Source of the DNA: Herbaspirillum sp. LeCh32-8
Lineage (GTDB): Bacteria > Pseudomonadota > Gammaproteobacteria > Burkholderiales > Burkholderiaceae_D
DNA: 64,000 bases
Reading direction: 5' to 3'
NCBI RefSeq assembly: GCF_017814915.1
Contig: NZ_JAGIPZ010000009.1
Location: 62,001-126,000 of the forward strand
How positions within the stretch are numbered: position 1 is the first letter of the stretch; the number at the start of each line of letters is the position of its first letter. Made by a program: the position numbers and the translations under genes. Positions 1 to 9,408 of the stretch are shown piece after piece. The notes under the pieces were generated by a model that made no database searches, had not been told where the DNA came from, and saw nothing but the letters and a program-made list of their open reading frames with translations.

Positions 1-383
1 TGGCAGACGTAGTTGCTGCGGCCCTTCAGCAGCGCCACCGACACCGGCGCCTGCAGGGCGCGACGCACGGTCGGGATGTCGCGATTGTAGAGCTGGTCTT
101 GCAGCGTCTTGGTGCCGGTGGAGACGATCACCTTGCCGCCCCACAGCAAGGCCGGCACCAGATAGGCGAAGGTCTTGCCGGTGCCGGTGCCGGCCTCGGC
201 GATCAGGGTGCCCTGGCCGGCGATGGCCGACGCGATCGCCTTGGCCATTGCGGTCTGCGAATGACGCGGCTTGAAGCTGCCCACGGCGCCGCCCAGCGGC
301 CCGCCGGCGCCAAATAGCGCGTCGATCTCGGCATCGTGGATACCCGGTGTTTCCGGTACGGCGATATCGTCTGGGGCACTCAC
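1..383 (-). CDS. DinG/YoaA-family ATP-dependent DNA helicase, N-terminal part (runs off the left edge)
   Basis: The first 127 residues of a superfamily 2 helicase of the XPD/DinG/YoaA type. A Q-like motif (RHSQTAM, about residues 40-46) precedes Walker A EAGTGTGKT (63-71), then STGTKTLQDQL and LKGRSNYVC. The last cysteine (127) lies where the first ligand of the 4Fe-4S cluster sits in this family. Family members unwind 5'-tailed DNA and damaged or structured duplexes. I start it at GTG 383, about 25 residues before family similarity would be expected; no in-frame ATG fits better and the ribosome site is weak. The rest of the gene, including Walker B, is outside the window, so YoaA versus DinG cannot be decided. 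Confidence 0.85.
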   Translation of the reverse strand, partial: MSAPDDIAVPETPGIHDAEIDALFGAGGPLGGAVGSFKPRHSQTAMAKAIASAIAGQGTLIAEAGTGTGKTFAYLVPALLWGGKVIVSTGTKTLQDQLYNRDIPTVRRALQAPVSVALLKGRSNYVC

Positions 384-532
384 TGCGGCAAACCTGTGGC
401 AAGAAAAACTGAATGGCGGAACGCCGGCATCAAGCCGGTTCCGGGCGAAGCGAAATCACATCGGGAAATGCGTGACAGGACGCTATTTTAGCGGAGACGA
501 GACAGCCGGGCCCAAACGCTGCCGACGGCGGA

Positions 533-739
533 TCAGGCGGGGATGTCGGGCACCAGCTGCATCTTCAGCAGCGAGATGTGGTCCTTCAGCTGGAGCTTGC
601 GTTTCTTCAGGCGACGCAGCTGCAGATCTTCCGAGCGGGAATCGCGGGTAAGCATGTCGATCACGCTGTCGAGGTCGCGGTGCTCGACTTCGAGTTCGAT
701 GATGCGGCGCTGGATGTCTTCGCGATGCGTGCTGGTCAT
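533..739 (-). CDS. YdcH/DUF465 family small helical protein
   Basis: A 68-residue charged helical protein beginning MTSTHREDIQRR and carrying the DUF465 pattern: an early helix with paired acidic residues (IIELEVEHRDLDSVID), then a basic stretch LRRLKKRKLQLKDHI. Members are small coiled-coil hairpins of unknown role, common in proteobacteria. The start at 739 is chosen because the family normally begins here; an upstream in-frame extension to 823 has no family similarity. It stands alone between the helicase and the coiled-coil protein gene. Confidence 0.8.
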   Translation of the reverse strand: MTSTHREDIQRRIIELEVEHRDLDSVIDMLTRDSRSEDLQLRRLKKRKLQLKDHISLLKMQLVPDIPA

Positions 740-953
740 GGTGTATGGCGGTTGCTGGCTGGTGTCGTATCGGATGTCGTGCTGGCTTCGGCCCCAAGCC
801 ATGGGCTCGCACTGCCGCCGCAACTTACCTCAGGGAATGAGCGCTAGTGTAATCCACCGGCAGCGGCGCGCCAACCTCGCGCAGGCGGCCGGGCTGCCCC
901 GGTGGCGGCCGACCAACAGTCGGCGCGCCGGGGCGATGGCGGGATCGCCCCGC
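740..953. other. 214-bp intergenic stretch with one hairpin
   Basis: No gene is supported here. The only structure seen is an inverted repeat at 929-952 (CGGGGCGAT / ATCGCCCCG) just past the stop of the gene that ends at 954. It lacks a T-run on the minus strand, so it may protect the 3' end of the transcript rather than terminate it. Confidence 0.4.
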
Positions 954-1868
954 TTACTTGGCGGCCGGCGTGGTGGCCGACTGCGCCTCACGCTGCTTGC
1001 GCTCGGCGCGCTCGCGCTCGTTCTCGGCCTTCTTGCGCTCCACGTCCAGGCGATGCGCCTCGGCGTCCTTGATGCGCTGCTCGCGGGCGGCGGCGTTGGC
1101 CGCGCGCTCAGGCGCCTTGGCGGCCTCTTCCGCCTGCTGCTGGCGCACCTTGGCTTCGTGCTCACGCACGCGATAGTCGGCGGGCACATCCTTATTCTGG
1201 TCGATGCGCTGCTGCACATCGCGGTTCTTGGCGTTGCTCTCCTGCACCTTGCGGGCGGAGGCGGCTTCCTTGTCCTTCTGCTCGGCGAGACGGCGCGCCG
1301 ACTCTTCCTGATCCTTGGCGTGCTGCTCGGCCAGCGAGCGGTCGCGCTCGTCGACATTGGCCTGGCGCTGGTAGACGTTGGCCTCGACCTCGACCTGCTT
1401 GATGTTCTTCTCGGCCACGCGCTTGCGCTCCTTGGCCGCCTCCAGACAGGAGTTCACCAGGAACTTGCCGTAGCAGGTGCGCTGGTCCAGCGTGTAGCGG
1501 ACATTGGCGGCCTCGCGATCTTCCTTGGCCTCGTCCAGCGCCTTTTGCGCCACGTCGCCGGACTTGATGGTGCCGGCCGGATAACGCTGGTTCAGCGGCG
1601 CGCGGGCTTCCAGCTCGGCGAAGCGCTCGCGGCTCATCGTCACCGGCTGTACGGCGGCCGGCGTGGTCCCGGTAGCGGTGGCGTCACCGCCCGTGTTGGT
1701 TGCGGCCGATGCCGCCGGCGTTTGCGCTGCGCTCCAGCCCGCAGCACCGGTCAGCAGCAGGCCGCCCAGCACGCGCGAAAGTTGGGAAACGCTAGGAAAG
1801 CGGAAAACGCCCTTGGCATCAGCGAAAAAGCCTTGCATGTAGTTCTTGTCCATCTGGTAGTTGATCAT
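954..1868 (-). CDS. exported coiled-coil protein of unknown function
   Basis: A 304-residue protein. A hydrophobic segment at about 33-48 (VLGGLLLTGAAGWSAAQ) followed by an Ala/Thr-rich stretch suggests a signal peptide with a long N-region, cut near AAQT. Residues about 115-304 are almost all Lys, Glu, Arg, Ala and Gln in heptad-like spacing, predicting a long coiled coil; one Cys pair lies in RTCYGKFLVNSCLEAAKERK. The start overlaps the zapE stop as ATGA, so the two are translationally coupled; a later in-frame Met (residue 6 or 11) is possible. I do not recognise a named family. Cysteines near the start of the coil and the export signal point to a periplasmic or envelope role, which is inference. 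Confidence 0.75.
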   Translation of the reverse strand: MINYQMDKNYMQGFFADAKGVFRFPSVSQLSRVLGGLLLTGAAGWSAAQTPAASAATNTGGDATATGTTPAAVQPVTMSRERFAELEARAPLNQRYPAGTIKSGDVAQKALDEAKEDREAANVRYTLDQRTCYGKFLVNSCLEAAKERKRVAEKNIKQVEVEANVYQRQANVDERDRSLAEQHAKDQEESARRLAEQKDKEAASARKVQESNAKNRDVQQRIDQNKDVPADYRVREHEAKVRQQQAEEAAKAPERAANAAAREQRIKDAEAHRLDVERKKAENERERAERKQREAQSATTPAAK

Positions 1869-2962
1869 GACAGCCGGTCGGCGACGGTGCGACGATCCGC
1901 CTCCAGGTATTCCTTCGACTGCATCTCAATGATACGTGAAACGGTGCGGTGGAACTCGTTGGACAGGGTCCCCGCAGTGTAAAGCTCGTCCGGCTCGACC
2001 TCGGCCGACATGATCAGCTTGACCTTGTGATCGTAGAACACGTCGATCAGCCAGGTGAAACGGCGCGCCTCCGAGGACATGGCCGCCGACATGCGCGGGA
2101 TGCCCGAGAGGATCACCGTCTGGAAGCGGCTGGCCAGTTCGAGATAGTCGTTCTGCGAACGCGGACCGCCGCACAGCGTGGCGAAATCGAACCAGATGGC
2201 GCTGCCGGCGCGGCGCAGGGCGCGGATCTCGCGCGCCTCGATATGCACGCGCGGCTCCTCCTCCTTGGCCTCGGCCACGGCGGCGAAGGCGGCGCGCAGC
2301 TCTTCGTCAGTCTTGGCGTTCAAGGGCGTGTGGTAGACCTTGACCTGCTCCAGCACGCGCTTGCGGTAGTCGATGCCGGCATCGATGTTCATCACGTCCA
2401 GCCGTTCCTTGAGCAGCGCGATGGTGGGCATCATGCGGTCGCGGTGCAGTCCGTCCGGATACAGCGTGCTCGGCTCGTAGTTGGAGGTCATGACGAAGGA
2501 CACGCCGTTGTCGAACAACCCCTTCAGCAGGTTGTACAGGATCATCGCATCGGCGATGTCGGAGACGTGGAATTCGTCGAAGCAGATCAGGCGATATTTC
2601 TTGGCGATACGCTTGGCGACCTCGTCCAGCGGATCGGAAATGCCCTTCAGCTCGTCGAGCTGGCGGTGCACGTCGCGCATGAACTCATGGAAGTGCAGGC
2701 GCGTCTTGCGCACCACCGGCACCACGGAATAGAAGCTGTCCATCAGGAAGGACTTGCCGCGACCCACGCCGCCCCACATGTAGACGCCGCGCGGCACGGC
2801 CGGCCGGCTGATCAGGCGCTTGAAGGTGGACGCGCGCTGCGCCTTGTAGGCAACCCATTCCTCATAGGCGCGCTGCAGGCGATCGATCGCGCGCAGCTGC
2901 GCCTCGTCGGATTGGTAGCCGCGCTCGCCCAGCGAGTGCTCGTAGAATTGGCGGACATCCAT
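1865..2962 (-). CDS. zapE: cell division protein ZapE (AFG1-like ATPase)
   Basis: 365 residues, the usual length. Walker A GGVGRGKS (64-71) and Walker B ICFDE (126-130) followed by FHVSDIADAM, then the AFG1/ZapE signature with TSNYEPSTLYPDGL (sensor region). ZapE is a P-loop ATPase that associates with the Z-ring and affects FtsZ bundling at late division; the AFG1 family also has roles in protein quality control. It lies after the lpd terminator, so it probably has its own promoter in 2963-3090, although no clear -35/-10 pair is seen. The downstream coiled-coil gene overlaps it by 4 bases. Confidence 0.95.
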   Translation of the reverse strand: MDVRQFYEHSLGERGYQSDEAQLRAIDRLQRAYEEWVAYKAQRASTFKRLISRPAVPRGVYMWGGVGRGKSFLMDSFYSVVPVVRKTRLHFHEFMRDVHRQLDELKGISDPLDEVAKRIAKKYRLICFDEFHVSDIADAMILYNLLKGLFDNGVSFVMTSNYEPSTLYPDGLHRDRMMPTIALLKERLDVMNIDAGIDYRKRVLEQVKVYHTPLNAKTDEELRAAFAAVAEAKEEEPRVHIEAREIRALRRAGSAIWFDFATLCGGPRSQNDYLELASRFQTVILSGIPRMSAAMSSEARRFTWLIDVFYDHKVKLIMSAEVEPDELYTAGTLSNEFHRTVSRIIEMQSKEYLEADRRTVADRLS

Positions 2963-3085
2963 GGTGTGGTCTTTATTTTGTATTCATGACAGCGGGTTCT
3001 CCCCTCGCCTTGCGGCCGCTGCCCGCGCTCCTCGCGAACGGGAGCGCATGCTCGAATCTGCAGATCTGTCATCTGCACATCGTCA

Positions 3086-3116
3086 AAACAAAAATGGGCG
3101 AGCCAGGCTCGCCCAT
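3086..3116 (-). terminator. intrinsic terminator of lpd
   Basis: A perfect 11-bp inverted repeat at 3094-3104 / 3106-3116 (arm ATGGGCGAGCC), in practice a 9-bp stem with a 5-nt loop. On the minus strand it is followed by TTTTGTTTTG. It sits about 85 bases past the lpd stop. Confidence 0.8.
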
Positions 3117-3136
3117 CGGTAAAGCATCTCAATGCT

Positions 3137-3183
3137 CAATACGCGCGCTTGGATGGCCGTGCGGCCATGGGCGACGCGTATTG
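3137..3183. repeat. nested palindrome downstream of lpd
   Basis: Outer arms CAATACGCG (3137-3145) and CGCGTATTG (3175-3183) enclose an inner stem ATGGCC-GTGC-GGCCAT (3153-3168). It starts 17 bases after the lpd stop and precedes the terminator, so the lpd mRNA ends in two structures. It could be a transcript stabiliser or an extragenic palindrome. Confidence 0.6.
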
Positions 3184-3199
3184 TCGCATTGATCGCGCA

Positions 3200-4627
3200 T
3201 CAGAAGTTCAGTGCGCGCTTGTCGACCGCCAGGGCCGCTTCCTTGGTTGCTTCGGACAGCGACGGGTGAGCGTGGCAGATACGGGCGATGTCTTCCGACG
3301 ACGCACGGAACTCCATGGCCACCACGGCTTCGGAAATCAGCTCGGAAGCCATCGGGCCGACGATGTGCACGCCCAGGATTTCGTCGGTCTTGGCGTCGGC
3401 CAGGAACTTGACCATGCCCGAGGTATCGCCCAGCGCACGTGCGCGGCCGTTGGCCAGGAACGGGAAGGTGCCAGCCTTGTACTGCACGCCGTCGGCCTTC
3501 AGTTGCTGCTCGGTCTTGCCGACCCATGCGATTTCCGGCGAGGTGTAGATGACCCAGGGAATGGTGTTGAAGTTGACGTGGCCATGCTGGCCGGCGATAC
3601 GCTCGGCCACTGCAACGCCTTCTTCTTCGGCCTTGTGCGCCAGCATCGGGCCGCGCACGACGTCACCCACAGCCCACACGTTGGGCAGGCTGGTCTTGCA
3701 GTCGCCGTCGACGGCGATGAAGCCGCGCTCGTCCAGCTTCAGGCCCACGCCTTCGGCGTTCAGGCCGATGGTGTTCGGGGTACGGCCGATCGACACGATC
3801 AGCTTGTCGAACTCGCCCTTCTGCGCGTCGCCCTTGGCGTCGGTATACTCGACGGTGACGCTGTTCTTGCCGGTCTTGATGGCGCCGATCTTCACGCCCA
3901 GGTTCACGGCCAGGCCCTGCTTGGTCAGCAGCTTCTGGGCTTCCTTGGCGATCTGCTCGTCAACTGCACCCAGGAAGGTCGGCAGCGCTTCCAGCACGGT
4001 CACTTCCGCGCCCAGGCGACGCCACACCGAACCCATTTCCAGGCCGATCACGCCGGCGCCGATCACGCCCAGCTTCTTCGGCACTTCGGAGATGGCCAGC
4101 GCGCCGGTGTTGGACAGGATCAGCTTTTCGTCGAACTCGGCGCCCGGCAGTGCACGGGCGTTGGAGCCGGTCGCCACGATCACGTGCTTGGCGGTGATGG
4201 TTTCTTCAGCGGCGCCTGCCACCTTGATCTCGTAGCCGTTGGCGTCGCCCTTGACGAAGGAGCCGCGGCCGTGGAAGAAGGTCACCTTGTTCTTCTTGAA
4301 CAGGTACAGGATGCCGTCGTTGTTCTGCTTGACCACGGTGTTCTTGCGACCCAGCATCTTGTCCAGGTTCAGGCCCAGGCCCTTGACTTCGATGCCGTGC
4401 TCGGCGAAGCCGTGGCTGGCGTGCTCGTAGTGCTCGGACGATTGCAGCAGCGCCTTGGACGGGATGCAACCGACGTTGGTGCAGGTGCCGCCGGGAGCGG
4501 GACCGCCCTTCTCGTTCTTCCATTCGTCGATGCAGGCTGCGTTGAAGCCCAGTTGCGCTGCGCGGATGGCAGCCACGTAACCGCCGGGACCGCCGCCGAT
4601 GACGACCACGTCAAAATTCTTGCTCAT
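3200..4627 (-). CDS. lpdA: dihydrolipoamide dehydrogenase (E3)
   Basis: 475 residues, a standard E3. FAD-binding [10 protein letters not shown] (11-20), the redox disulfide CTNVGC (Cys49, Cys54), NAD site [11 protein letters not shown], the second FAD motif [10 protein letters not shown] and a C-terminal HAHPSLSE holding the catalytic His. It reoxidises the lipoyl groups of 2-oxoglutarate dehydrogenase with NAD+ and completes the odhA-odhB-lpd set transcribed in that order. The start [10 protein letters not shown] at 4627 has AGGA upstream. It is separated from odhB by an intrinsic terminator and a large palindrome (4674-4833), which suggests reduced or conditional read-through. Confidence 0.97.
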   Translation of the reverse strand: MSKNFDVVVIGGGPGGYVAAIRAAQLGFNAACIDEWKNEKGGPAPGGTCTNVGCIPSKALLQSSEHYEHASHGFAEHGIEVKGLGLNLDKMLGRKNTVVKQNNDGILYLFKKNKVTFFHGRGSFVKGDANGYEIKVAGAAEETITAKHVIVATGSNARALPGAEFDEKLILSNTGALAISEVPKKLGVIGAGVIGLEMGSVWRRLGAEVTVLEALPTFLGAVDEQIAKEAQKLLTKQGLAVNLGVKIGAIKTGKNSVTVEYTDAKGDAQKGEFDKLIVSIGRTPNTIGLNAEGVGLKLDERGFIAVDGDCKTSLPNVWAVGDVVRGPMLAHKAEEEGVAVAERIAGQHGHVNFNTIPWVIYTSPEIAWVGKTEQQLKADGVQYKAGTFPFLANGRARALGDTSGMVKFLADAKTDEILGVHIVGPMASELISEAVVAMEFRASSEDIARICHAHPSLSEATKEAALAVDKRALNF

Positions 4628-4673
4628 GTTTTTTCCTAATGTTTTGTCGCGGACAGTTGCTATCCGCGGATAC

Positions 4674-4709
4674 AAAAAAAGCGCCGAACGAAGTTAGCCG
4701 TTCAGCGCC
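4674..4709 (-). terminator. intrinsic terminator or attenuator between odhB and lpd
   Basis: Reading the minus strand, stem arms GCGCTGAACG (4699-4708) and CGTTCGGCGC (4681-4690) pair over 10 bp with one G-T wobble, and seven T follow (4674-4680). This is a textbook rho-independent terminator inside what would otherwise be one odhA-odhB-lpd operon, 47 bases before the lpd start codon. Confidence 0.75.
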
Positions 4710-4730
4710 TATCCGGCTCTGTGGCGTGGC

Positions 4731-4833
4731 GGGCAAGCGTAGCGAGCAGTCCGAGGTCGCTGCGAGAAGCGCAGCCGTACCGTTGTACGGCGAGCATCAC
4801 AGCAGCGAGATCGGGCTGCGCAGTAGCTTGCCC
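4731..4833. repeat. ~100-nt imperfect palindrome between odhB and lpd
   Basis: Outer arms GGGCAAGC (4731-4738) and GCTTGCCC (4826-4833) are perfect. The inner arms continue to match over most of their length (GCG-AGCAG, TCGCTGC, GTACGG blocks) down to a central CCGTAC-CGTT-GTACGG. It fills nearly all of the space from the odhB stop to the terminator. It could be an mRNA-stabilising or translation-insulating structure, or one copy of a dispersed palindromic repeat family. Confidence 0.6.
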
Positions 4834-4841
4834 GGTACGCA

Positions 4842-6083
4842 TTACAAATCGAGCAGGAGGCGTGCGGGATCTTCCAGCGCTTCCTTGATGGCCACCAGCG
4901 ACAGGACGGCTTCGCGGCCGTCGATGATGCGGTGGTCATAGGACAGGGCGAAGTAATTGATCGGGCGCACGACGACCTGACCATTTTCCACCACAGCGCG
5001 TTCCTTGGTGGCGTGGATGCCCAGGATTGCCGATTGCGGCGGGTTGATGATCGGGGTCGACAACATGGAACCGAAGGTGCCGCCATTGGAGACGGTGAAG
5101 GTACCGCCCGACAGTTCTTCGATCGACAGCTTGCCGTCCTTGGCCTTCTGGCCGAACTCGACGATCTTCTTCTCGATGTCGGCGATGGACATCTGGTCGG
5201 CATCACGCAGGATGGGCACCACCAGACCACGCGGCGAACCGACAGCCACGCCGATGTCGAAGTAGCCGTGGTAGACGATGTCGTTGCCGTCCACCGAAGC
5301 GTTCACGATCGGGTACTTCTTCAGGGCGTGCACGACGGCCTTGACGAAGAAGGACATGAAGCCCAGCTTGACGCCGTGTTCCTTCTCGAACTGGTCCTTG
5401 TACTTGTTGCGCAGGTCGATGACCGGCTTCATGTTGATTTCGTTGAAGGTCGACAGAATCGCGTTGGTCGACTGCGATTGCACCAGGCGCTCGGCGACGC
5501 GGGCGCGCAGGCGGCTCATCGGCACGCGCTGTTCCGGACGGCTTTCCAGGCCGGCCTTGACCGGTGCGGCGACTTGCGCCAGTGCCGGCTTGGCGGCGGC
5601 AGCAGGAGCGGCGGCAGGCGCCGACAGTGCGTTGAGCACATCACCCTTGGTGACACGGCCATCCTTGCCGGTGCCGGTGACTTGCGAGGTCGACAGGTTG
5701 TTGTCGGCCAGCAGCTTGGCTGCGGCCGGCATGGCGACGTCGCCCTTGTTGGCCAGTTCCGGAGCGGCGACCGGGGTCGGCTCGTTGCCTGCTTGCGGGG
5801 CCGGTGCGGCCTTGACTTCGCCCGGCTCGACCTGTGCCGAAGCGTCGGTATCCAGGATCGCGATGACCTGGCCGGCGACCACGGTGGCGCCGTCGGCGGC
5901 GATGATCTGGGTGATGACGCCTTCAGCCGGCGCCGGCAGTTCCAGCACGACCTTGTCGGTTTCGATGTCGATCAGGTTTTCGTCGCGAGCAACTTTCTCG
6001 CCGACTTTCTTGTGCCATTGCAGCAGGGTTGCTTCTGCAACGGATTCCGACAATTGCGGGACCACTACTTCGATTTGAGCCAT
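4842..6083 (-). CDS. odhB: 2-oxoglutarate dehydrogenase E2, dihydrolipoyl succinyltransferase
   Basis: 413 residues with three classical parts. A lipoyl domain (1-77) carries [10 protein letters not shown] with lipoyl Lys44; a peripheral E1/E3-binding domain lies at about 117-152; and Ala/Pro-rich linkers lead to the catalytic core (about 180-413) ending with SYDHRIIDG, with His384 and Asp388 in the active site. It transfers succinyl from E1 to CoA. It follows odhA by 80 bases with its own GGAGA ribosome site, so the two are probably co-transcribed. Confidence 0.97.
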   Translation of the reverse strand: MAQIEVVVPQLSESVAEATLLQWHKKVGEKVARDENLIDIETDKVVLELPAPAEGVITQIIAADGATVVAGQVIAILDTDASAQVEPGEVKAAPAPQAGNEPTPVAAPELANKGDVAMPAAAKLLADNNLSTSQVTGTGKDGRVTKGDVLNALSAPAAAPAAAAKPALAQVAAPVKAGLESRPEQRVPMSRLRARVAERLVQSQSTNAILSTFNEINMKPVIDLRNKYKDQFEKEHGVKLGFMSFFVKAVVHALKKYPIVNASVDGNDIVYHGYFDIGVAVGSPRGLVVPILRDADQMSIADIEKKIVEFGQKAKDGKLSIEELSGGTFTVSNGGTFGSMLSTPIINPPQSAILGIHATKERAVVENGQVVVRPINYFALSYDHRIIDGREAVLSLVAIKEALEDPARLLLDL

Positions 6084-6163
6084 TTATATTTCTCCAATTC
6101 GGGTAATTCGTTCAATCAGACACGGGCGCGCCGCCCTCGCTGCGCGCCCGGTTCTCAACACTG

Positions 6164-9028
6164 TTATTTGGTCAGCACAAAGCCCTTGAGCTTGGAGAAG
6201 GCGGTTTCGATCAGTGCCTTCTGCTGAGCGTAGTGCTTGTCGTAGTAACCGACGGCCGGCGATGCGCTTGCCGGGCGACCGGCGTACGCCAGCTTCTGAC
6301 CTTCGGACAGGTTCTCGAAGATGTTGTGCTGGATCTGCAGCCATGCGCCCTGGTTTTGCGGTTCGTCCTGCGCCCACACCAGTTCGTTGAAGTTCGGGAA
6401 CTGCTTCAGCGCGGCAGCGAAGGTCTTGTGCGGGAACGGATACAGCTGTTCCACGCGGATGATCGCGGTGTCGGTCTGGCCGCGTTCCTTGCGGGCGTTG
6501 ACCAGGTCGTAGTACACCTTGCCCGAGCAGGCGATGATGCGCTTGACCTTCTTGGCGTCGATGGTTTCGTCGACTTCCGGGATCACGGTCTGGAACGAAC
6601 CCTTGGCCAGGTCGGACAGCGGCGAACCGGCGTCCTTGTTACGCAGCAGCGACTTCGGCGTCAGGATGATCAGCGGCTTGCGGAACAGGCGGATCATCTG
6701 GCGACGCAGCACGTGGAAGATCTGCGCGGCGGTGGTCGGCTGGACCACTTGCATGTTGTTGTCGGCGCACAGCTGCAGGTAACGCTCCAGGCGCGCGGAC
6801 GAGTGTTCCGGACCCTGGCCTTCGTAGCCGTGCGGCAGCATCTGCACCAGGCCCGATGCGCGACCCCACTTCACTTCGCCCGAGCTGATGAACTGGTCCA
6901 TCACCACTTGGGCGCCGTTGGCGAAGTCGCCGAACTGGGCTTCCCAGATGGTCAGGGTGTTCGGCTCGGCAGTCGAGTAGCCGTATTCAAAGCCCAGCAC
7001 TGCTTCTTCGGACAGCACGGAGTCGATCACGGTGAAGACGGACTGGTTCTCGGCCACGTTCTGCAGCGGCACATAGGTGCCGGCATCCCAACGCTCGCGG
7101 TTCTGGTCGTGCAGCACGGCGTGACGGTGCACGAAGGTGCCGCGGCCGGCGTCCTGGCCGGTCAGGCGCACGGCGTAGCCGGACGACACCAGCGAGGCGT
7201 AGGCCAGGTGTTCGCCCATGCCCCAGTCCAGGTTCATTTCACCGCGGGCCATGGCGGCGCGGTCGTTGATGACCTTCTCCACCAGCGAGTGGGCCTTGAA
7301 GCCTTCGGGGATGGTGGTGATCTTGGCGCCCAGGCGCTTCAGTTCAGCCAGCGGCACGGCGGTTTCCGCGGCGTCGGTCCACTTGCGGTTCAGGAACGGC
7401 AGCCAGTCGACGGCGTACTTGCTCTTGAAGTTGGTCAGCACCGGATCGATGGTGTGCTTGCCGGCATCCATGGCGGTGCGGAAGGCCTTGACCAGCTCTT
7501 CGCCGCCGTCGGCAGCGATGGTCTTCTGCGCAGCCAGCTTGTCGGCGTACAGCTTGCGGGTGCCCGGGTGCTGGGCGATCTTCTTGTACATCAGCGGCTG
7601 GGTCAGCGCCGGGGTGTCCTGCTCGTTGTGGCCGAGCTTGCGGAAGCAGATGATGTCGACCACGATGTCCTTCTTGAACTTCATGCGGTAGTCGACAGCG
7701 ATCTGGGTCGCGAACACGACGGCTTCCGGATCGTCGCCGTTGACGTGCAGCACCGGTGCTTCGATCATCTTGACCACGTCCGAGCAGTACAGCGTCGAAC
7801 GGGAGTCGCGCGGGTCGGAGGTGGTGAAGCCGATCTGGTTGTTGATCACGATGTGAACCGTGCCGCCGGTGCCGTAGCCACGGGTCTGCGCCAGGTTCAG
7901 GGTTTCCATCACGACGCCCTGGCCGGCGAAGGCGGCGTCGCCGTGCACCAGGATCGGCAGCACTTGCGAGCCGTCCTTGTCGCCGCGGCGATCCATACGT
8001 GCCTTGACCGAACCTTCAACCACGGGGTTGACGATTTCCAGGTGCGACGGGTTGAACGCCAGCGACAGGTGGACCGGGCCGCCAGGGGTGGAGACGTCGG
8101 ACGAGAAGCCTTGGTGGTACTTCACGTCGCCGGCCGGCAGGTCGTCTGCGTGACGGCCTTCGAATTCGGAGAACAGTTCCTGCGGGGTCTTGCCCAGGAT
8201 GTTGACCAGCACGTTCAGACGGCCGCGGTGGGCCATGCCGATGACGATTTCCTGCACGCCGTTTTCGCCGGCGCGCTGGATGGTTTCATCCAGGGAGGCG
8301 ATGAAGGATTCGCCGCCTTCCAGCGAGAAGCGCTTCTGGCCGACGTACTTGGTGTGGAGGTAGCGCTCCAGGCCTTCGGCCGCGGTCAGGCGCTCCAGGA
8401 TGTGCTTCTTCTTCTCGGCGGAGAAGCTGGGCACGGCGCGGGTCGGCTCCAGGCGCTCTTCCAGCCAGCGCACTTCGGCCATGTCCGAGATGTAGGTGAA
8501 CTCGGCGCCGATGGAGCGCGTGTAAGTGTCGCGCAGCATCTGCAGCAGGTCGCGCAGCGATGCGGTCTCAGGGCCGAAGTAAGTGTTGTTGATGTTGAAC
8601 ACGATGTCCAGGTCGGCATCGGTGAAGCCGTAGAAGGCCGGATCGAGTTCGGGAATGCTGGGGCGTTCCTGGCGTTGCAGCGGGTCCAGGTTGGCGAAAC
8701 GGGAACCGAGGTCACGGTAGCCGGCGATCAGCTGGGTAACAGCGACGCGCTTGCGGCCCATGTCGGAGTCGGCGGAGGCGATGACGGTGCGGATCGGGCC
8801 TTGCTTGGCGCGCTCGGCGAAGGAGGCGACCACGGGAGCGTGGGCGACGTCGGGACGGTTCGAGCCATCGGTGGCGGGAACGTGCTGGACGGCGTCAAAG
8901 TAGGCGCGCCAGTTGTCGGGGACGGATCCGGGATTGTTCAGATAGGCTTCGTACAGTTCTTCGATGTACGGAGCATTCCCACCGAAGAGGTAGGAGTTGA
9001 TGTTGTATTGCTCGTAGAGCTTTGTCAT
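6164..9028 (-). CDS. odhA: 2-oxoglutarate dehydrogenase E1 (thiamine-dependent)
   Basis: 954 residues, slightly longer than the E. coli SucA. The N-terminal E2-docking segment contains YLFGGNAPYIEELYEAY. The thiamine-diphosphate core has GMAHRGRLNVL, GDAAFAGQGVV and NNQIGFTTSDPRDSRST, and the transketolase pyrimidine domain has YGYSTAEPNTLTIWEAQFGD. It decarboxylates 2-oxoglutarate and passes succinyl to OdhB. The start at 9028 has the ribosome site AAAGGTGAG. About 175 bases separate it from the gltA terminator, so it likely has its own promoter there. Confidence 0.97.
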   Translation of the reverse strand: MTKLYEQYNINSYLFGGNAPYIEELYEAYLNNPGSVPDNWRAYFDAVQHVPATDGSNRPDVAHAPVVASFAERAKQGPIRTVIASADSDMGRKRVAVTQLIAGYRDLGSRFANLDPLQRQERPSIPELDPAFYGFTDADLDIVFNINNTYFGPETASLRDLLQMLRDTYTRSIGAEFTYISDMAEVRWLEERLEPTRAVPSFSAEKKKHILERLTAAEGLERYLHTKYVGQKRFSLEGGESFIASLDETIQRAGENGVQEIVIGMAHRGRLNVLVNILGKTPQELFSEFEGRHADDLPAGDVKYHQGFSSDVSTPGGPVHLSLAFNPSHLEIVNPVVEGSVKARMDRRGDKDGSQVLPILVHGDAAFAGQGVVMETLNLAQTRGYGTGGTVHIVINNQIGFTTSDPRDSRSTLYCSDVVKMIEAPVLHVNGDDPEAVVFATQIAVDYRMKFKKDIVVDIICFRKLGHNEQDTPALTQPLMYKKIAQHPGTRKLYADKLAAQKTIAADGGEELVKAFRTAMDAGKHTIDPVLTNFKSKYAVDWLPFLNRKWTDAAETAVPLAELKRLGAKITTIPEGFKAHSLVEKVINDRAAMARGEMNLDWGMGEHLAYASLVSSGYAVRLTGQDAGRGTFVHRHAVLHDQNRERWDAGTYVPLQNVAENQSVFTVIDSVLSEEAVLGFEYGYSTAEPNTLTIWEAQFGDFANGAQVVMDQFISSGEVKWGRASGLVQMLPHGYEGQGPEHSSARLERYLQLCADNNMQVVQPTTAAQIFHVLRRQMIRLFRKPLIILTPKSLLRNKDAGSPLSDLAKGSFQTVIPEVDETIDAKKVKRIIACSGKVYYDLVNARKERGQTDTAIIRVEQLYPFPHKTFAAALKQFPNFNELVWAQDEPQNQGAWLQIQHNIFENLSEGQKLAYAGRPASASPAVGYYDKHYAQQKALIETAFSKLKGFVLTK

Positions 9029-9408
9029 TTGCTCACCTTTCTTCGCGTTTCGCGAGATTAGCGGGTTTCTACACCTTCCGCGACACGGCCTGACCGGTTA
9101 GCGGATTGCATCAAGTTGTGGGGGAAGGACTTTGTCTACCTGAACTTCTGTATTCTGTACGTCATCCAGTCAGCGCTCCGGAATTATATATCCTTCTCTC
9201 CAATAAAAAAGCGAATCCTGATGGATTCGCTTTTTTATTTGCAGCCGCTTGCAGCGGGCGTTTCAAACCACCAACACCCACCTGCCAGGCCTTTTTGCAC
9301 AAGCCTTGCGCCCTGCTCCGCCAATCCTCACAAGACAGGAAAAACAAGCGCACGAACGTGCTTTGTTGCCCGCCGAGAAACACCGGCGGGCAGGCCCGGC
9401 AGAGCCGA
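9029..9408. other. 380-bp intergenic region between gltA and odhA
   Basis: It holds the gltA terminator (9204-9240) and, between it and odhA, the presumed odhA promoter. No consensus promoter stands out by eye. I see no open reading frame with a ribosome site on either strand. Confidence 0.5.
9204..9240 (-). terminator. bidirectional-looking terminator of gltA
   Basis: Stem GCGAATCC (9211-9218) / GGATTCGC (9223-9230), loop TGAT, flanked by A6 on the left and T6 on the right. The A/T flanks make it work in either direction; on the minus strand it terminates gltA before odhA. Confidence 0.85.

Noticed and set aside
6233-9061. A 942-residue open frame on the plus strand opposite odhA
   Set aside because: It mirrors odhA codon positions in high-GC DNA, has no ribosome site and shows no known domains; odhA on the other strand is certain.
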